Source: Bacteroidales bacterium
GTDB taxonomy: Bacteria > Bacteroidota > Bacteroidia > Bacteroidales > F082
Direction of reading: 5' to 3'
Assembly (NCBI GenBank): GCA_017549605.1
Contig: JAFYUH010000002.1
Span: 1 to 34,736 of the forward strand
DNA: 34,736 bases
Part shown: positions 8,386-16,811 of the stretch, in pieces
How the letters are laid out: each line of letters begins with the position of its first letter
Numbering within the stretch: position 1 is the stretch's first letter
Notes under the pieces: model-generated
Seen by the model: the letters and a program-made list of their open reading frames with translations, nothing else
Database searches by the model: none
What the model was told of the DNA's origin: nothing
Program-made: the position numbers and the translations under genes

Positions 8386-9153
8386 ATGAAGATTACAATA
8401 TTAGGCAGCGGAACATCACAAGGCATTCCCATCATCACATGCGACTGCGAAGTTTGTCGTTCAACAGACGCAAGAGACAAACGTTTAAGGACTTCCATCC
8501 TGATAGAAGCAGATGGAAACACGATATGCATTGATGCCGGGCCTGACTTTCGTTATCAAATGTTAAGAGCCAATGTCAAAAAACTCGACGCCATCCTAAT
8601 AACGCATGAGCACAAAGACCATATCGGAGGACTGGACGATGCCCGCCCTTTGATTTTCGTACAGAAAAAGCCAATGACAATATATGCTTCAAAAGAAGCA
8701 CAAGAAGAAATCAAAAGGGAATATTCTTACGCATTCGTAAATGAAGACGAAAGATATCCTGGAACGCCAACTTTCAATTTGATTGATATCAACGGCAGTC
8801 CTATAAGAATAAACAATCTGACTATAGAACCAATTGAACTAAGGCATTTCACCTTAAAGTCATACGCATTCAGAATTGGCAACTTCGCCTACGTCACCGA
8901 CCTCAGCGAATTATCCGAAGAAGCGTTCAACAAACTCAAAGGCGTTGAATATCTCATAATCGAAGCTTTAAGGAAAAGAGAACATTACTCACACATCAAT
9001 CTTTCACAAGCCATTGAAATAGCGCAAAGACTGAACGTCAAGAAAACCTGGTTCACGCACGTCAGCCATGAGATGGGAAAAACCGCCGACGTCAACCCGA
9101 CGCTTCCAGAAAACATGATGCTGGCTTATGACGGACTAGAAATTGAGATTTAG
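8386..9153 (+). CDS. MBL-fold metallo-hydrolase (PhnP-like)
   Basis: A 255-residue metallo-beta-lactamase-fold hydrolase. I use the ATG at 8386 (MKITILGSGTSQGIP) because the family begins this way; an ATG four codons upstream adds only MLFL. Features are a structural zinc-type CDCEVC cluster near the N-terminus, the signature THEHKDHIGG for the two-metal centre, an HF-containing strand (LRHFTL), YVTDLSE, and a C-terminal THVSHEMG. The pattern resembles PhnP phosphodiesterases, but there is no phosphonate operon here, so the substrate is unknown. It is monocistronic or runs into the S4 gene 54 bp downstream. Confidence 0.88.
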   Translation: MKITILGSGTSQGIPIITCDCEVCRSTDARDKRLRTSILIEADGNTICIDAGPDFRYQMLRANVKKLDAILITHEHKDHIGGLDDARPLIFVQKKPMTIYASKEAQEEIKREYSYAFVNEDERYPGTPTFNLIDINGSPIRINNLTIEPIELRHFTLKSYAFRIGNFAYVTDLSELSEEAFNKLKGVEYLIIEALRKREHYSHINLSQAIEIAQRLNVKKTWFTHVSHEMGKTADVNPTLPENMMLAYDGLEIEI

Positions 9154-9185
9154 TTTTGGGTTATGATTCTTTAGACAAAAAACAT

Positions 9186-9193
9186 TATATTTG
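9186..9193 (+). promoter_or_regulatory. Promoter -7 element for the S4-domain gene
   Basis: TATATTTG matches TAnnTTTG and ends 14 bp before the ATG at 9208, giving a very short leader. A well-placed -33 element is not evident. Confidence 0.5.
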
Positions 9194-9207
9194 CGAAAAA
9201 GTAAGTT

Positions 9208-9432
9208 ATGCAAGAAATCATATTTGAATTAAGAGAAGGCGATGAATTCATCCCATTGATTGCCTTATTGAAAGCGACAGGACTCGTTGAATCAGGAAGC
9301 ATGGCACAAGAAGTTGTGACCGCTGGTCTTGTCAAACGCAATGGCGAAATCGAATTACGCAAACGCGCAAAGATAGTATCAGGTGACACTATTGAATTTG
9401 AAGGATACGCAGTTAAGATACTGAGTTGCTAA
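9208..9432 (+). CDS. Small S4-domain RNA-binding protein (YbcJ-like)
   Basis: This 74-residue protein is a single S4 RNA-binding fold: FIPLIALLKATGLVESGSMA, then the AGLVKRNGEIELRKRAKIVSG turn typical of S4 proteins, then a closing strand pair. Proteins of this size (YbcJ/YaaA type) bind structured RNA, often ribosomal. There is no enzymatic domain attached. The gene ends at the octamer-repeat hairpin that separates it from the convergent carbonic anhydrase gene. The exact RNA target cannot be told from sequence. Confidence 0.88.
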   Translation: MQEIIFELREGDEFIPLIALLKATGLVESGSMAQEVVTAGLVKRNGEIELRKRAKIVSGDTIEFEGYAVKILSC

Positions 9433-9439
9433 AACTCCA

Positions 9440-9502
9440 AGTTACTGAGATTCTGAGACACACATCTTAGCATCTTAGAATCTCAGCAACTTAGCATCTT
9501 TA
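9440..9502. terminator. Long octamer-repeat hairpin between convergent genes
   Basis: Positions 9440-9458 pair with 9473-9491 over 19 bp, with one A-C mismatch and one G-T pair, around a 14-base loop. The right part is built of octamers CATCTTAG, CATCTTAG, AATCTCAG, CAACTTAG and CATCTTTA (9463-9502); the left part is the same motif inverted. It reaches the stop codon of the carbonic anhydrase gene. It is likely to end transcription from both sides, although it lacks a long T-run. Confidence 0.7.
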
Positions 9503-10024
9503 TTTATAGTTATTCTCATCCAAGAACCACTGTTTGTAAGTCACATACTCTTCTGCATTTGCATGTGCCATCTGGCTTACTGCATCAGATGCATCTTTGA
9601 CTTTTTTAGCAGGCACGCCAGCATATACGCCAGGTTCAAGAACACTATTGCTCAACACCACAGTTCCTGCAGCAATGACTGTATTATCTGGAATCACAGC
9701 ATTATCCATCACGACAGCACCCATTCCGACAAGAACATTGTTACCGATTTTTGCGCCATGCACAACAGCATTGTGACCAATAGACACATCATCACCTATA
9801 TCACATATTGATTTTTGGTATATAGAATGTAACACAGCACCATCTTGAACATTAACTCTGTTGCCAAGTTTTATGGTGTTGACATCACCTCTAAGAACTG
9901 CGCCATACCAGATACTGCAATCATCACCCATCGCAACATCACCAACGATAGCGGCGGTCTCTGCTATAAAACAATCATTTCCTATTTTAGGCACAAAACC
10001 ATTCAATTCCTTAATTATAGCCAT
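9500..10024 (-). CDS. Gamma-class carbonic anhydrase family protein
   Basis: A 174-residue left-handed beta-helix protein made of hexapeptide repeats. The three zinc-binding histidines expected of gamma carbonic anhydrases are present as His66, His84 and His89, with Arg45 and Asp47 in LRGDVN and Gln60 also conserved. It probably hydrates CO2 in the cytoplasm as a trimer, but many close relatives (YrdA/PaaY type) have weak or unproven activity. It starts 7 bp after the NifX-like gene and is the last gene of that transcript, ending in the octamer hairpin. Confidence 0.9.
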   Translation of the reverse strand: MAIIKELNGFVPKIGNDCFIAETAAIVGDVAMGDDCSIWYGAVLRGDVNTIKLGNRVNVQDGAVLHSIYQKSICDIGDDVSIGHNAVVHGAKIGNNVLVGMGAVVMDNAVIPDNTVIAAGTVVLSNSVLEPGVYAGVPAKKVKDASDAVSQMAHANAEEYVTYKQWFLDENNYK

Positions 10025-10031
10025 AATAGTT

Positions 10032-10424
10032 TTATATTTTGAGTTTTAAACTTTGAGCATCTATCTTATCGTCTTTATCGCCGCATTCATGTTCTGTACA
10101 GCCGATACCAGAATCAGCGACCTTACCTTCAAGATATGAGTTTACAAGCTCATCGACATTACCAGAGCAACCACGAATCACATTGATATTATGAGCATTG
10201 AGTTTGCTCTTAGCGCCTTCGCCCATATTACCAGCGAGCATCATCACCACGCCAAGCTCTTGCAAATCAGCAGCGATGCCAGACTTACAACCACATCCTT
10301 GAGGAGATGCCATTGTTTCTCTATTGACAACTTCATTATCTTCAATTGTAAAAATAGTGTAATGATCACAATGTCCGAAATGATCATCCACACGTTCATC
10401 TCTTGTTGGAACAGCTATTTTCAT
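10032..10424 (-). CDS. NifB/NifX-family iron–molybdenum cofactor-binding-like protein
   Basis: A 130-residue protein of the dinitrogenase iron–molybdenum cofactor family (MTH1175-like). It begins MKIAVPTRDERVDDHFGHCD, with the characteristic HFGHC at 15-19, then GCGC at 43-46, GCSG at 85-88 and a Cys/His-rich tail GCTEHEC (108-114). Such proteins bind Fe-S or metal clusters; outside diazotrophs their role is unclear, and no nif genes are present here. It has its own likely promoter inside the end of the maturase gene and is 7 bp from the carbonic anhydrase gene. Confidence 0.88.
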   Translation of the reverse strand: MKIAVPTRDERVDDHFGHCDHYTIFTIEDNEVVNRETMASPQGCGCKSGIAADLQELGVVMMLAGNMGEGAKSKLNAHNINVIRGCSGNVDELVNSYLEGKVADSGIGCTEHECGDKDDKIDAQSLKLKI

Positions 10425-10463
10425 TATATAAAACTTTAATTATTCAATGTTAAAAACGAGTGA

Positions 10464-10496
10464 CAAAGATACACTTAAAATTATTAAAAATCACAA
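10464..10496 (-). promoter_or_regulatory. Likely promoter for the NifX-like and carbonic anhydrase genes
   Basis: TATCTTTG (10464-10471, minus strand) matches the -7 consensus, with a TTG at 10494-10496 about 22 bp upstream. It sits between the maturase stop and the NifX-like start, 39 bp before the latter, with the -33 part inside the maturase reading frame. Confidence 0.55.
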
Positions 10497-11716
10497 TCCA
10501 TTATAAGTTTTGCCTCCTTGCCTTCAAAAACAAAACTCTTCATTTTTTGCATATATGGATCAACGTGAGAGAAGAAACGATACAAGCCTTCACACAAAGA
10601 ATTCAATCCCAATCCGCTTTGCTCATCCTTTGAGAATCTATGTTTAGGACATTCTCCATGACAAGCAAAATAATACTTGCAGCTGATACATTTATTTGGA
10701 AGCATATTCCTTTTATCAATACCAAAACATGTATTTTTCTCTGAAGACACAATCTCTTCTAATGACGACTCTCTGACATTACCGATCTTATACTGAGGAT
10801 ACACAAAATGATCGCATGGATAAATATCGCCATTACGTTCCATTACTGCATTGGCTCCGCAAGTCTCAGAATACACGCATGTTCCAGGATTAAGTCCACA
10901 ATAGTTCGCCAATGTCGAATCAAAGAGATTCACGAAATAAGTACCGACATCATTCTTAACCCAATAGTCAAATATGTCACACATAAAGCGGCCATACTCC
11001 AAAGGATTCACCGACCATTCTGCCAATGACGAATTCTTATCGGAAGGAGAAACGATATTATTATTTATAGGATTGACATATTCAAAGACTGGCATAAACT
11101 GCATGTAATGACTGCCTATATCTTTCATAAACACATACACTTCCAAGCCTCTGCCCTCACCCGCCTTACTTATCGTCGTCAACGTATTGAAATCAACAGC
11201 ATAACGATGCAGCATCTCTATTCCACGCATCACTTTCAGAAAAGTTGGATTATCACCTTTATCCCTTCTAAACTTATCATGAATATCCTGAGGACCATCT
11301 ATCGAGACACCGACAAGGAAATTGTTTTCTTTAAAGAACAAAGCAAAATCACTGTCGAGCAAAGTCGCATTAGTCTGAATCGTATTGTAAATATGTTTAT
11401 TTCCCCTATACCTCTTTTGAAATTCCACAATCTTCTTGAAATAATCCAACCCTAAAAGCAAAGGCTCACCTCCATGCCAATCGAAGACAATCTGCTCATT
11501 ATCGTTAATCTCGATATACTCTTTTATTATCTTCTCAAGCAGTTCCAATGGCAAGACCGAACGCTCATCAGACTTGAACTTATCAAGATAATAACAATAC
11601 GAACACCCAAGATTGCACACCGAGCCAACTGGTTTAAACATCATGTTAAACCTCAAAGGCCTCGACAATCTCAAAGCATCAGACAGTGTAAGTGTATTTT
11701 TCAACAAGCCGCTCAT
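10484..11716 (-). CDS. Anaerobic sulfatase-maturating enzyme (radical SAM, anSME)
   Basis: This 410-residue radical-SAM enzyme converts the active-site Ser or Cys of sulfatases into formylglycine without oxygen. The radical-SAM cluster motif is Cys34, Cys38, Cys41 in VCNLGCSYCYYLDK. DWHGGEPLLLG, the SAM-binding GGEP segment, follows. The C-terminal SPASM region carries further cysteines (NPGTCVYSETCGA, IYPCDHF, CISCKYYFACHGECPKH) for two auxiliary 4Fe-4S clusters. Its ATG overlaps the stop of the upstream sulfatase by 4 bp (ATGA), so the enzyme is coupled to its substrate. Confidence 0.95.
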   Translation of the reverse strand: MSGLLKNTLTLSDALRLSRPLRFNMMFKPVGSVCNLGCSYCYYLDKFKSDERSVLPLELLEKIIKEYIEINDNEQIVFDWHGGEPLLLGLDYFKKIVEFQKRYRGNKHIYNTIQTNATLLDSDFALFFKENNFLVGVSIDGPQDIHDKFRRDKGDNPTFLKVMRGIEMLHRYAVDFNTLTTISKAGEGRGLEVYVFMKDIGSHYMQFMPVFEYVNPINNNIVSPSDKNSSLAEWSVNPLEYGRFMCDIFDYWVKNDVGTYFVNLFDSTLANYCGLNPGTCVYSETCGANAVMERNGDIYPCDHFVYPQYKIGNVRESSLEEIVSSEKNTCFGIDKRNMLPNKCISCKYYFACHGECPKHRFSKDEQSGLGLNSLCEGLYRFFSHVDPYMQKMKSFVFEGKEAKLIMDCDF

Positions 11717-13155
11717 CTAAACCTAAACAATTCCGATTCAACTCGTGACACCTTCATCAACGAATCCATTTCTGCCACCTTATCTGGATACATTTCCGAC
11801 ACGTCATACTCTTCTGCCTCATCAACGCTAAGGTCATAAAGCTCTATTTTGCCATCATTATGGACATCGTATTTCACGGCTTTCCAATCACCTTGTCTTA
11901 CTGCCTGACGTCCGTTATTCTCATGAAATTCCCAATACAGATAGTCATGTTCCTTTTGTTCGCCTCGACCTGCCAGCACTGGCAAGAATGAGATGCCATC
12001 AATATTTTCTGGCAGTTCAGCACCTATTATATCTGCCATTGTCGGCAAGAAATCCCAGAAGGCCGAAATATGATTAGACCTACTGTTTCTTTCAACGACA
12101 TCATTCCATTTTATTATCATCGGCACTCTTATACCACCTTCATAAAGATCACGCTTATATCCACGAAAATCGCCGTTGCCGTCGAAGAAATCAGGATCAG
12201 CGCCACCTTCAAAATGAGGACCGTTATCTGAAGTAAACACTATTATTGTATTGTCAGCGATTCCCAGACTGTCCAATGTTGCGCAGATTTCGCCGACCTG
12301 TCTGTCAAGTATTGAAACCATTGTCGCGAAAGCCGCATGAGTATAAGGCTGAGAGCCATAGCCTCCATTCTTATAATACTCGCCTTCATCACAACCCGCA
12401 TAAGACTTCTCAACTTCCATTTCCGGTCTTCCCACAAACTCCAACAGTTCCTTTTGCGGAACCCTAAGCTCTGCATGAGGCAACACCGAGGTATACCACA
12501 TAAAGAAAGTAGTATCCTTATTTTCCTTGATGAAGTCGAGAGCCTTTTTATGTATCAGATATGGAGCATAATCATTTTCATCTTTACCCTTATTGCCATC
12601 CAGAATTATTTTCTCATTATTATGCCACAGATGATAAGGATAATAGTTATGAGCCTGACGCTGGCAGTTATACCCAAAGAATTCATCGATATTCTGGTTT
12701 TCAGGAGCGCCTTCCGTGGCAGGAGCGCCAAGTCCCCATTTGCCGAAGACAGACGTCTTATAGCCATTGTCCTTCAACATCTGAAATATGGTATAAGTCT
12801 CAGATGGCAACGGATGCTGCCCTTCCACTGGCAACTCTTTATTACCTCTTATAAAAGTATGTCCCGTATGTTGTCCTGTTATCAGACAGCTTCTAGATGG
12901 AGCGCTAACTGATGAGCCAGAATAATGCTGAGTAAACAGCATGCCTTTTGACGCAAGAGCATCTATATTAGGTGTCGAGAACTTAGTCTGTCCAAGACAC
13001 GACAGATCCGCATAACCTAGATCATCCGCCAATATAAAAACGACATTAGGCTTATCCGAACGGTTTGCAGAATCATTTCCACATGAAGCCAACGAAACAG
13101 CAGCCAATGCAATTGCGGAAGATTTAAGAGATATTTTCTTCAACATATTATCCAC
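11713..13155 (-). CDS. Ser-type sulfatase lipoprotein (S1 family)
   Basis: A 480-residue arylsulfatase-like enzyme that removes sulfate from a host or dietary sulfated substrate. The N-terminus is a lipoprotein signal with lipobox LAS|C (Cys25). The fold starts NVVFILADDLGYAD, with Asp44-Asp45 as calcium ligands. The formylglycine motif is S84-A-P-S-R88 followed by SCLITG, so it is a serine-type sulfatase needing the anaerobic maturase encoded next door. TSDNGPH and KWG motifs are also present. A second ATG at codon 4 is an equally good start. The sulfated substrate cannot be told. It sits at the end of an argS-led gene run, which is an uncommon place for a sulfatase. Confidence 0.94.
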   Translation of the reverse strand: MDNMLKKISLKSSAIALAAVSLASCGNDSANRSDKPNVVFILADDLGYADLSCLGQTKFSTPNIDALASKGMLFTQHYSGSSVSAPSRSCLITGQHTGHTFIRGNKELPVEGQHPLPSETYTIFQMLKDNGYKTSVFGKWGLGAPATEGAPENQNIDEFFGYNCQRQAHNYYPYHLWHNNEKIILDGNKGKDENDYAPYLIHKKALDFIKENKDTTFFMWYTSVLPHAELRVPQKELLEFVGRPEMEVEKSYAGCDEGEYYKNGGYGSQPYTHAAFATMVSILDRQVGEICATLDSLGIADNTIIVFTSDNGPHFEGGADPDFFDGNGDFRGYKRDLYEGGIRVPMIIKWNDVVERNSRSNHISAFWDFLPTMADIIGAELPENIDGISFLPVLAGRGEQKEHDYLYWEFHENNGRQAVRQGDWKAVKYDVHNDGKIELYDLSVDEAEEYDVSEMYPDKVAEMDSLMKVSRVESELFRFR

Positions 13156-13167
13156 TTTAATTATTAT

Positions 13168-13533
13168 TCAGCAACATTTCAGCACTAACACATCTTCATC
13201 ATTGATACACTTATATGCATAATCATAAAGCAGTCGGTACTCCTGTTGCTTACGCGTTCTATAAATTCCTGTAATCACATCAAAATTGAAATTATTATCA
13301 ATAAGAGTCTGCTTCTTAACGATTTTCCTTCCACCACAAGTTATCGACTTAAGAACATTCCTATTATACAGCAATGATTTATTTACCTTATTCACAACAT
13401 CATTGTCATATTTATTATGCTGATATGCATAATTGTTACGACATGCATCATCACAGAATTTCTTATCCGATCTACCAAGCAGTTCCCTTCCGCAAAAAGC
13501 ACAAGACCTTTTCTCTTCTGCAACGCTTCTCAT
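13168..13533 (-). CDS. Small zinc-finger protein, function unknown
   Basis: This 121-residue protein starts with a treble-clef-like zinc motif, Cys11-x2-Cys14 and Cys27-x3-Cys31 (CAFCGRELLGRSDKKFCDDAC). A basic, helical stretch (NKVNKSLLYNRNVLKSI) follows and a C-terminal part rich in aromatic residues ends in KCC. I recognise this as a common Bacteroidota hypothetical family, apparently a DNA- or RNA-associated zinc ribbon, but no role is known to me. It lies between the DUF4159 and sulfatase genes with gaps of 12-14 bp, so it is co-transcribed with both. Confidence 0.75.
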   Translation of the reverse strand: MRSVAEEKRSCAFCGRELLGRSDKKFCDDACRNNYAYQHNKYDNDVVNKVNKSLLYNRNVLKSITCGGRKIVKKQTLIDNNFNFDVITGIYRTRKQQEYRLLYDYAYKCINDEDVLVLKCC

Positions 13534-13547
13534 CTAATCAAAGCTTA

Positions 13548-14195
13548 TCAATACGAAAAAGCATAACTTATTATATTTGCTCCCATCTGCAAAGCTTTCA
13601 ATCTCGTCTCATTCGAGTCATAGTGCACCTTTTGGTCTTCCCATCCGTCACCCAAGTCACATTCATAAGTGAGCAGGCATATAAGTCTTCCTTCATATAT
13701 CAATGCAAAAGCCTGAGGCGCTTTATTGTCGTGTTCATGGATCTTAGGCAGGCCATCAGGAAACTGATATGGTTTCTTAAAAATCTCATGAGAATACGGA
13801 AGCTCAACCCATTGCAATTCAGGGAAAGCTTTCTGCATCTGACTCATAGCGTAATCCTTCATTCCGTAATTGTCGTCAATATGAAGGAATCCGCCGGCCA
13901 ATAAATAACTTCTAATATTGCTAACGTCATTCTCATCAAAAAACACATTGCCATGACCCGTCATATGCACGAATGGATAATTGAAAATATCAAGACTTCC
14001 GACATCCACTACAGTCACATTGACATCAATATCTGTATTTATATTCTGGTTGCAATACTTAACAAGGTTGGGCAATGATGTTGGATTCGAATACCAATCA
14101 CCACCGCCTTTATATTTCAATACTGCAACCTGTGTTTTTTGAGCAAAAGCATTTATGGAGAACACCATAAAAACTATCATCAATATTTTTTTCAT
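13548..14195 (-). CDS. DUF4159 domain protein, secreted
   Basis: A 215-residue protein with a signal peptide (residues 1-18, MKKILMIVFMVFSINAFA). The mature part is the DUF4159 fold, recognised from HMTGHGNVFF, LAGGFLHIDDNYGM, and the closing ETRLKALQMGANIISYAF. These proteins resemble class-I glutamine-amidotransferase-like domains, but no catalytic triad is obvious. The function is unknown; a periplasmic location is inferred. In many Bacteroidota this gene follows rsmE, as here (28 bp gap). Confidence 0.87.
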   Translation of the reverse strand: MKKILMIVFMVFSINAFAQKTQVAVLKYKGGGDWYSNPTSLPNLVKYCNQNINTDIDVNVTVVDVGSLDIFNYPFVHMTGHGNVFFDENDVSNIRSYLLAGGFLHIDDNYGMKDYAMSQMQKAFPELQWVELPYSHEIFKKPYQFPDGLPKIHEHDNKAPQAFALIYEGRLICLLTYECDLGDGWEDQKVHYDSNETRLKALQMGANIISYAFSY

Positions 14196-14223
14196 AAATT
14201 TAAATTGGTTAAAGGTTCTTGAT

Positions 14224-14931
14224 TTATTTCATTTGGTTAATCAGTTGTATTGTATGGCAAGCCACCACTGCTGCGGTCTCGGTTCTAAGACGCGCCTCGC
14301 CTAAGCTTACCGGAACAAAACCATTTTCTTTTGCCAATGCAACTTCTTCTTTGCTAAAATCGCCCTCCGGACCTATCAACACCAAGGCATTCTCGCCTTT
14401 CTTATACAAGTCACAGAGTTGATCTTTGACATCATCATCAATCCACGCAATGAACTTCTGTCCATCATAGTTTTGTTTCACCAACTTATCAAAGGACACC
14501 ATTTCTTCAACAAGCGGCATCTTTGACTTGACCGACTGTTTCATTGCAGAGACCACGATTTTCTTAAAGCGCTCCACATTTGCCACCCTGCGTTCTGAAT
14601 GATACGATGAAAACAATTTCACCTCATCGATACCTATTTCTGTAGCTTTCTCAAGGAACCATTCTGTTCTCTCATTGAGTTTTGTAGGAGCAATCGCGAT
14701 AGACACCTTAAAGTCTCTGATGTCATATCCAGCCCTTTGATTGGAAAGATTAGCCATTGCCCTCTTTGGGTGAGCGTCTATCAGTTCCGCATCATAGAGA
14801 CTGCCGTTTCCATCTGTTACACAGAAACCATCTCCTTCCTTCATACGAAGAACTTTGACAATATGTTTCGACTCCTCTTCTGGGAAGGAGATAGTTCCTA
14901 TTTGTGCATCAGGTAAATAAAAGACATTCAT
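14224..14931 (-). CDS. rsmE: 16S rRNA (uracil-1498-N3)-methyltransferase
   Basis: RsmE methylates N3 of U1498 in 16S rRNA, at the ribosomal decoding site. The 235 residues match the family length. The N-terminal PUA-like domain carries HIVKVLRMKEGDGFCVTDG. The C-terminal SPOUT domain carries KATEIGIDEV, VSAMKQSVKSKMP, the SAM-binding LIGPEGDFSKEE and the knot region LGEARLRTETAA. It starts 11 bp after the argS stop. Confidence 0.96.
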   Translation of the reverse strand: MNVFYLPDAQIGTISFPEEESKHIVKVLRMKEGDGFCVTDGNGSLYDAELIDAHPKRAMANLSNQRAGYDIRDFKVSIAIAPTKLNERTEWFLEKATEIGIDEVKLFSSYHSERRVANVERFKKIVVSAMKQSVKSKMPLVEEMVSFDKLVKQNYDGQKFIAWIDDDVKDQLCDLYKKGENALVLIGPEGDFSKEEVALAKENGFVPVSLGEARLRTETAAVVACHTIQLINQMK

Positions 14932-14942
14932 CTTTTTATGTT

Positions 14943-16754
14943 TTACATTTTTTCAGGCATTGATATTCCAAGTAAACCAGAAGCATTACGCAACAACTTA
15001 GCAGTCATGTCTGCCAATTGAAGTCTGAACTCTCTTCTATTAGCATCATCTTCTTTCATAATGCTACATTCTTGGTAGAATTGGTTGAAGTCTTTTGCCA
15101 AGTCGTAGATATAGTTAGCGATCATAGCTGGACTTCTATTGATAGCAGCTTGTTCTAACAATGCTGGCCAGTTATATATGTTAACCAATAGCATCTTTTC
15201 CTTAGCGTGCATATCCTTAACTGGAATTTCATCGCCGAAAGTAATACCATTATCTTGAGCTTTACGTATCACTGAACAGATACGAGCATGAGTATACTGG
15301 ATAAATGAAGCTGTATTACCATTGAAATCTATAGACTCTTGTGGGTCGAACAACATTGTCTTCTTAGGATCAACCTTCAAGATAAAATATTTCAACGCAC
15401 CGATACCGATCATATCATACAAGCGATTTGACTCTTCTTCTGTGAGGCCATGTGCTTTGCCGAGTTCTTCTGAAACGCTCTTTGCTGTCTTAACCATTTC
15501 GTCCATCAAGTCATCAGCATCAACGACAGTACCTTCACGAGATTTCATCTTGCCATTTGGCAATTCAACCATACCGTATGAAAGATGTTCAATATCATTA
15601 CCCCAGTCGTAACCCAATCTAACGAGAACACGTTTCAATACATCGAAGTGATAGTTTTGTTCATTACCAACAACGTATATCAATTTCTTAGGCTGATACT
15701 CTTCATAACGAAGCTGAGCTGTTCCAAGATCCTGTGTCATATAAACTGATGTTCCATCTCTACGGAGCAACAACTTCTCATCAAGGCCTTCGTTTCTCAA
15801 GTCGCACCATACAGAACCGTCCTCACGTCTGTAGAGAACATTTTTCTCCAAACCTTCGTTAACGGTCTTCTTACCTAAAAGATATGTCTGTGATTCATAG
15901 TAGATCTTTTCAAAGGCAACGCCGAGACGATCGTAAGTCACATCAAATCCATCATAAACCCATTGATTCATGGTTTCCCATAACTGACGAATTTCTTCAT
16001 CACCTGCTTCCCATTTTCTAAGCATCTCACGTGTCTCTTGCATCAATACAGAATTTTCTTCAGCAGCAGCCTTAGCCTTTTCTTTTTCTTCGTCATTCAA
16101 TTCGTCATAATTGGCAGGAAGCAACTGTTTTACTTCTTCTTTATAATGCTTGTCAAACAAGACATAGAAGTCACCGATGAGATGGTCGCCTTTTTTACCT
16201 GTTGATTCAGGAGTGCAGCCTTCGCCCCACTTTTGCCATGCGATCATACTTTTGCAAATATGAATACCTCTGTCATTTACGAGATTAACACGAACTACGT
16301 TCTCACCATTAGCTCTTAATATTTCAGAGACACTCCATCCTAAAAGGTTATTACGGATATGACCTAAGTGCAAAGGTTTGTTTGTATTAGGTGATGAGTA
16401 TTCAACAACGATAGGTGCACCTGTAATCTGTTTTCTTCCAAAGAGTTCATTCTTATGATTTTCCGCAAAGAATGAGAGCCAATAATTATCAGAGATCAAC
16501 AGATTAAGGAAGCCTTTCACTACATTGTACTTAGAAACGATTTCACTTTGTGAGACAATTTCCTTACCAAGTTCATCGGCCATCACTTCTGGTGATTTTT
16601 TCGCCATTTTAACAAATGGGAAAACAACCACTGTCAAATCTCCTTCAAATTCAGGACGGGTCTTTTGAAAATTAATCTGTTGTACAGGAGGTTCCTGTCC
16701 GTATAACTTTGTAAATGCATCGACAAAAAGCTGTCTCAAGATTTCTTCTAACAT
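14943..16754 (-). CDS. argS: Arginyl-tRNA synthetase
   Basis: ArgRS charges tRNA-Arg with arginine. It is a class Ia enzyme of 603 residues. The Add-1 domain lies at the N-terminus. The HIGH motif appears as KPLHLGHIRN near residue 128, and the KMSKS motif as GKMKSREGTVV. The C-terminal DALR anticodon-binding domain ends with LGISMPEKM. It is the first gene of the run to the sulfatase and has its own promoter, although no terminator is visible between it and the RHS gene upstream, so read-through is possible. Confidence 0.97.
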   Translation of the reverse strand: MLEEILRQLFVDAFTKLYGQEPPVQQINFQKTRPEFEGDLTVVVFPFVKMAKKSPEVMADELGKEIVSQSEIVSKYNVVKGFLNLLISDNYWLSFFAENHKNELFGRKQITGAPIVVEYSSPNTNKPLHLGHIRNNLLGWSVSEILRANGENVVRVNLVNDRGIHICKSMIAWQKWGEGCTPESTGKKGDHLIGDFYVLFDKHYKEEVKQLLPANYDELNDEEKEKAKAAAEENSVLMQETREMLRKWEAGDEEIRQLWETMNQWVYDGFDVTYDRLGVAFEKIYYESQTYLLGKKTVNEGLEKNVLYRREDGSVWCDLRNEGLDEKLLLRRDGTSVYMTQDLGTAQLRYEEYQPKKLIYVVGNEQNYHFDVLKRVLVRLGYDWGNDIEHLSYGMVELPNGKMKSREGTVVDADDLMDEMVKTAKSVSEELGKAHGLTEEESNRLYDMIGIGALKYFILKVDPKKTMLFDPQESIDFNGNTASFIQYTHARICSVIRKAQDNGITFGDEIPVKDMHAKEKMLLVNIYNWPALLEQAAINRSPAMIANYIYDLAKDFNQFYQECSIMKEDDANRREFRLQLADMTAKLLRNASGLLGISMPEKM

Positions 16755-16779
16755 ATTAGTCTTTATTTAATTTAAGGCA

Positions 16780-16787
16780 CAAAGATA
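16780..16787 (-). promoter_or_regulatory. Promoter -7 element for argS
   Basis: TATCTTTG on the minus strand matches TAnnTTTG and ends 25 bp before the argS ATG. The spot 20 bp upstream has no clear -33 motif and falls at the end of the RHS reading frame. Confidence 0.55.
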
Positions 16788-16811
16788 ACAAAAAAACTCA
16801 TGTATAAGACA

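Noticed and set aside
9463..9502. Octamer and heptamer arrays as CRISPR
   Set aside because: Units are 7-8 bases with no spacers, and no cas gene is nearby.
10032..10424. Nitrogen fixation potential from the NifX-like gene
   Set aside because: No nifHDK or nifB is present, and this family is widespread in non-diazotrophs.
16755..16811. Terminator between the RHS gene and argS
   Set aside because: No stem with a T-run could be found; only the argS -7 element is visible.
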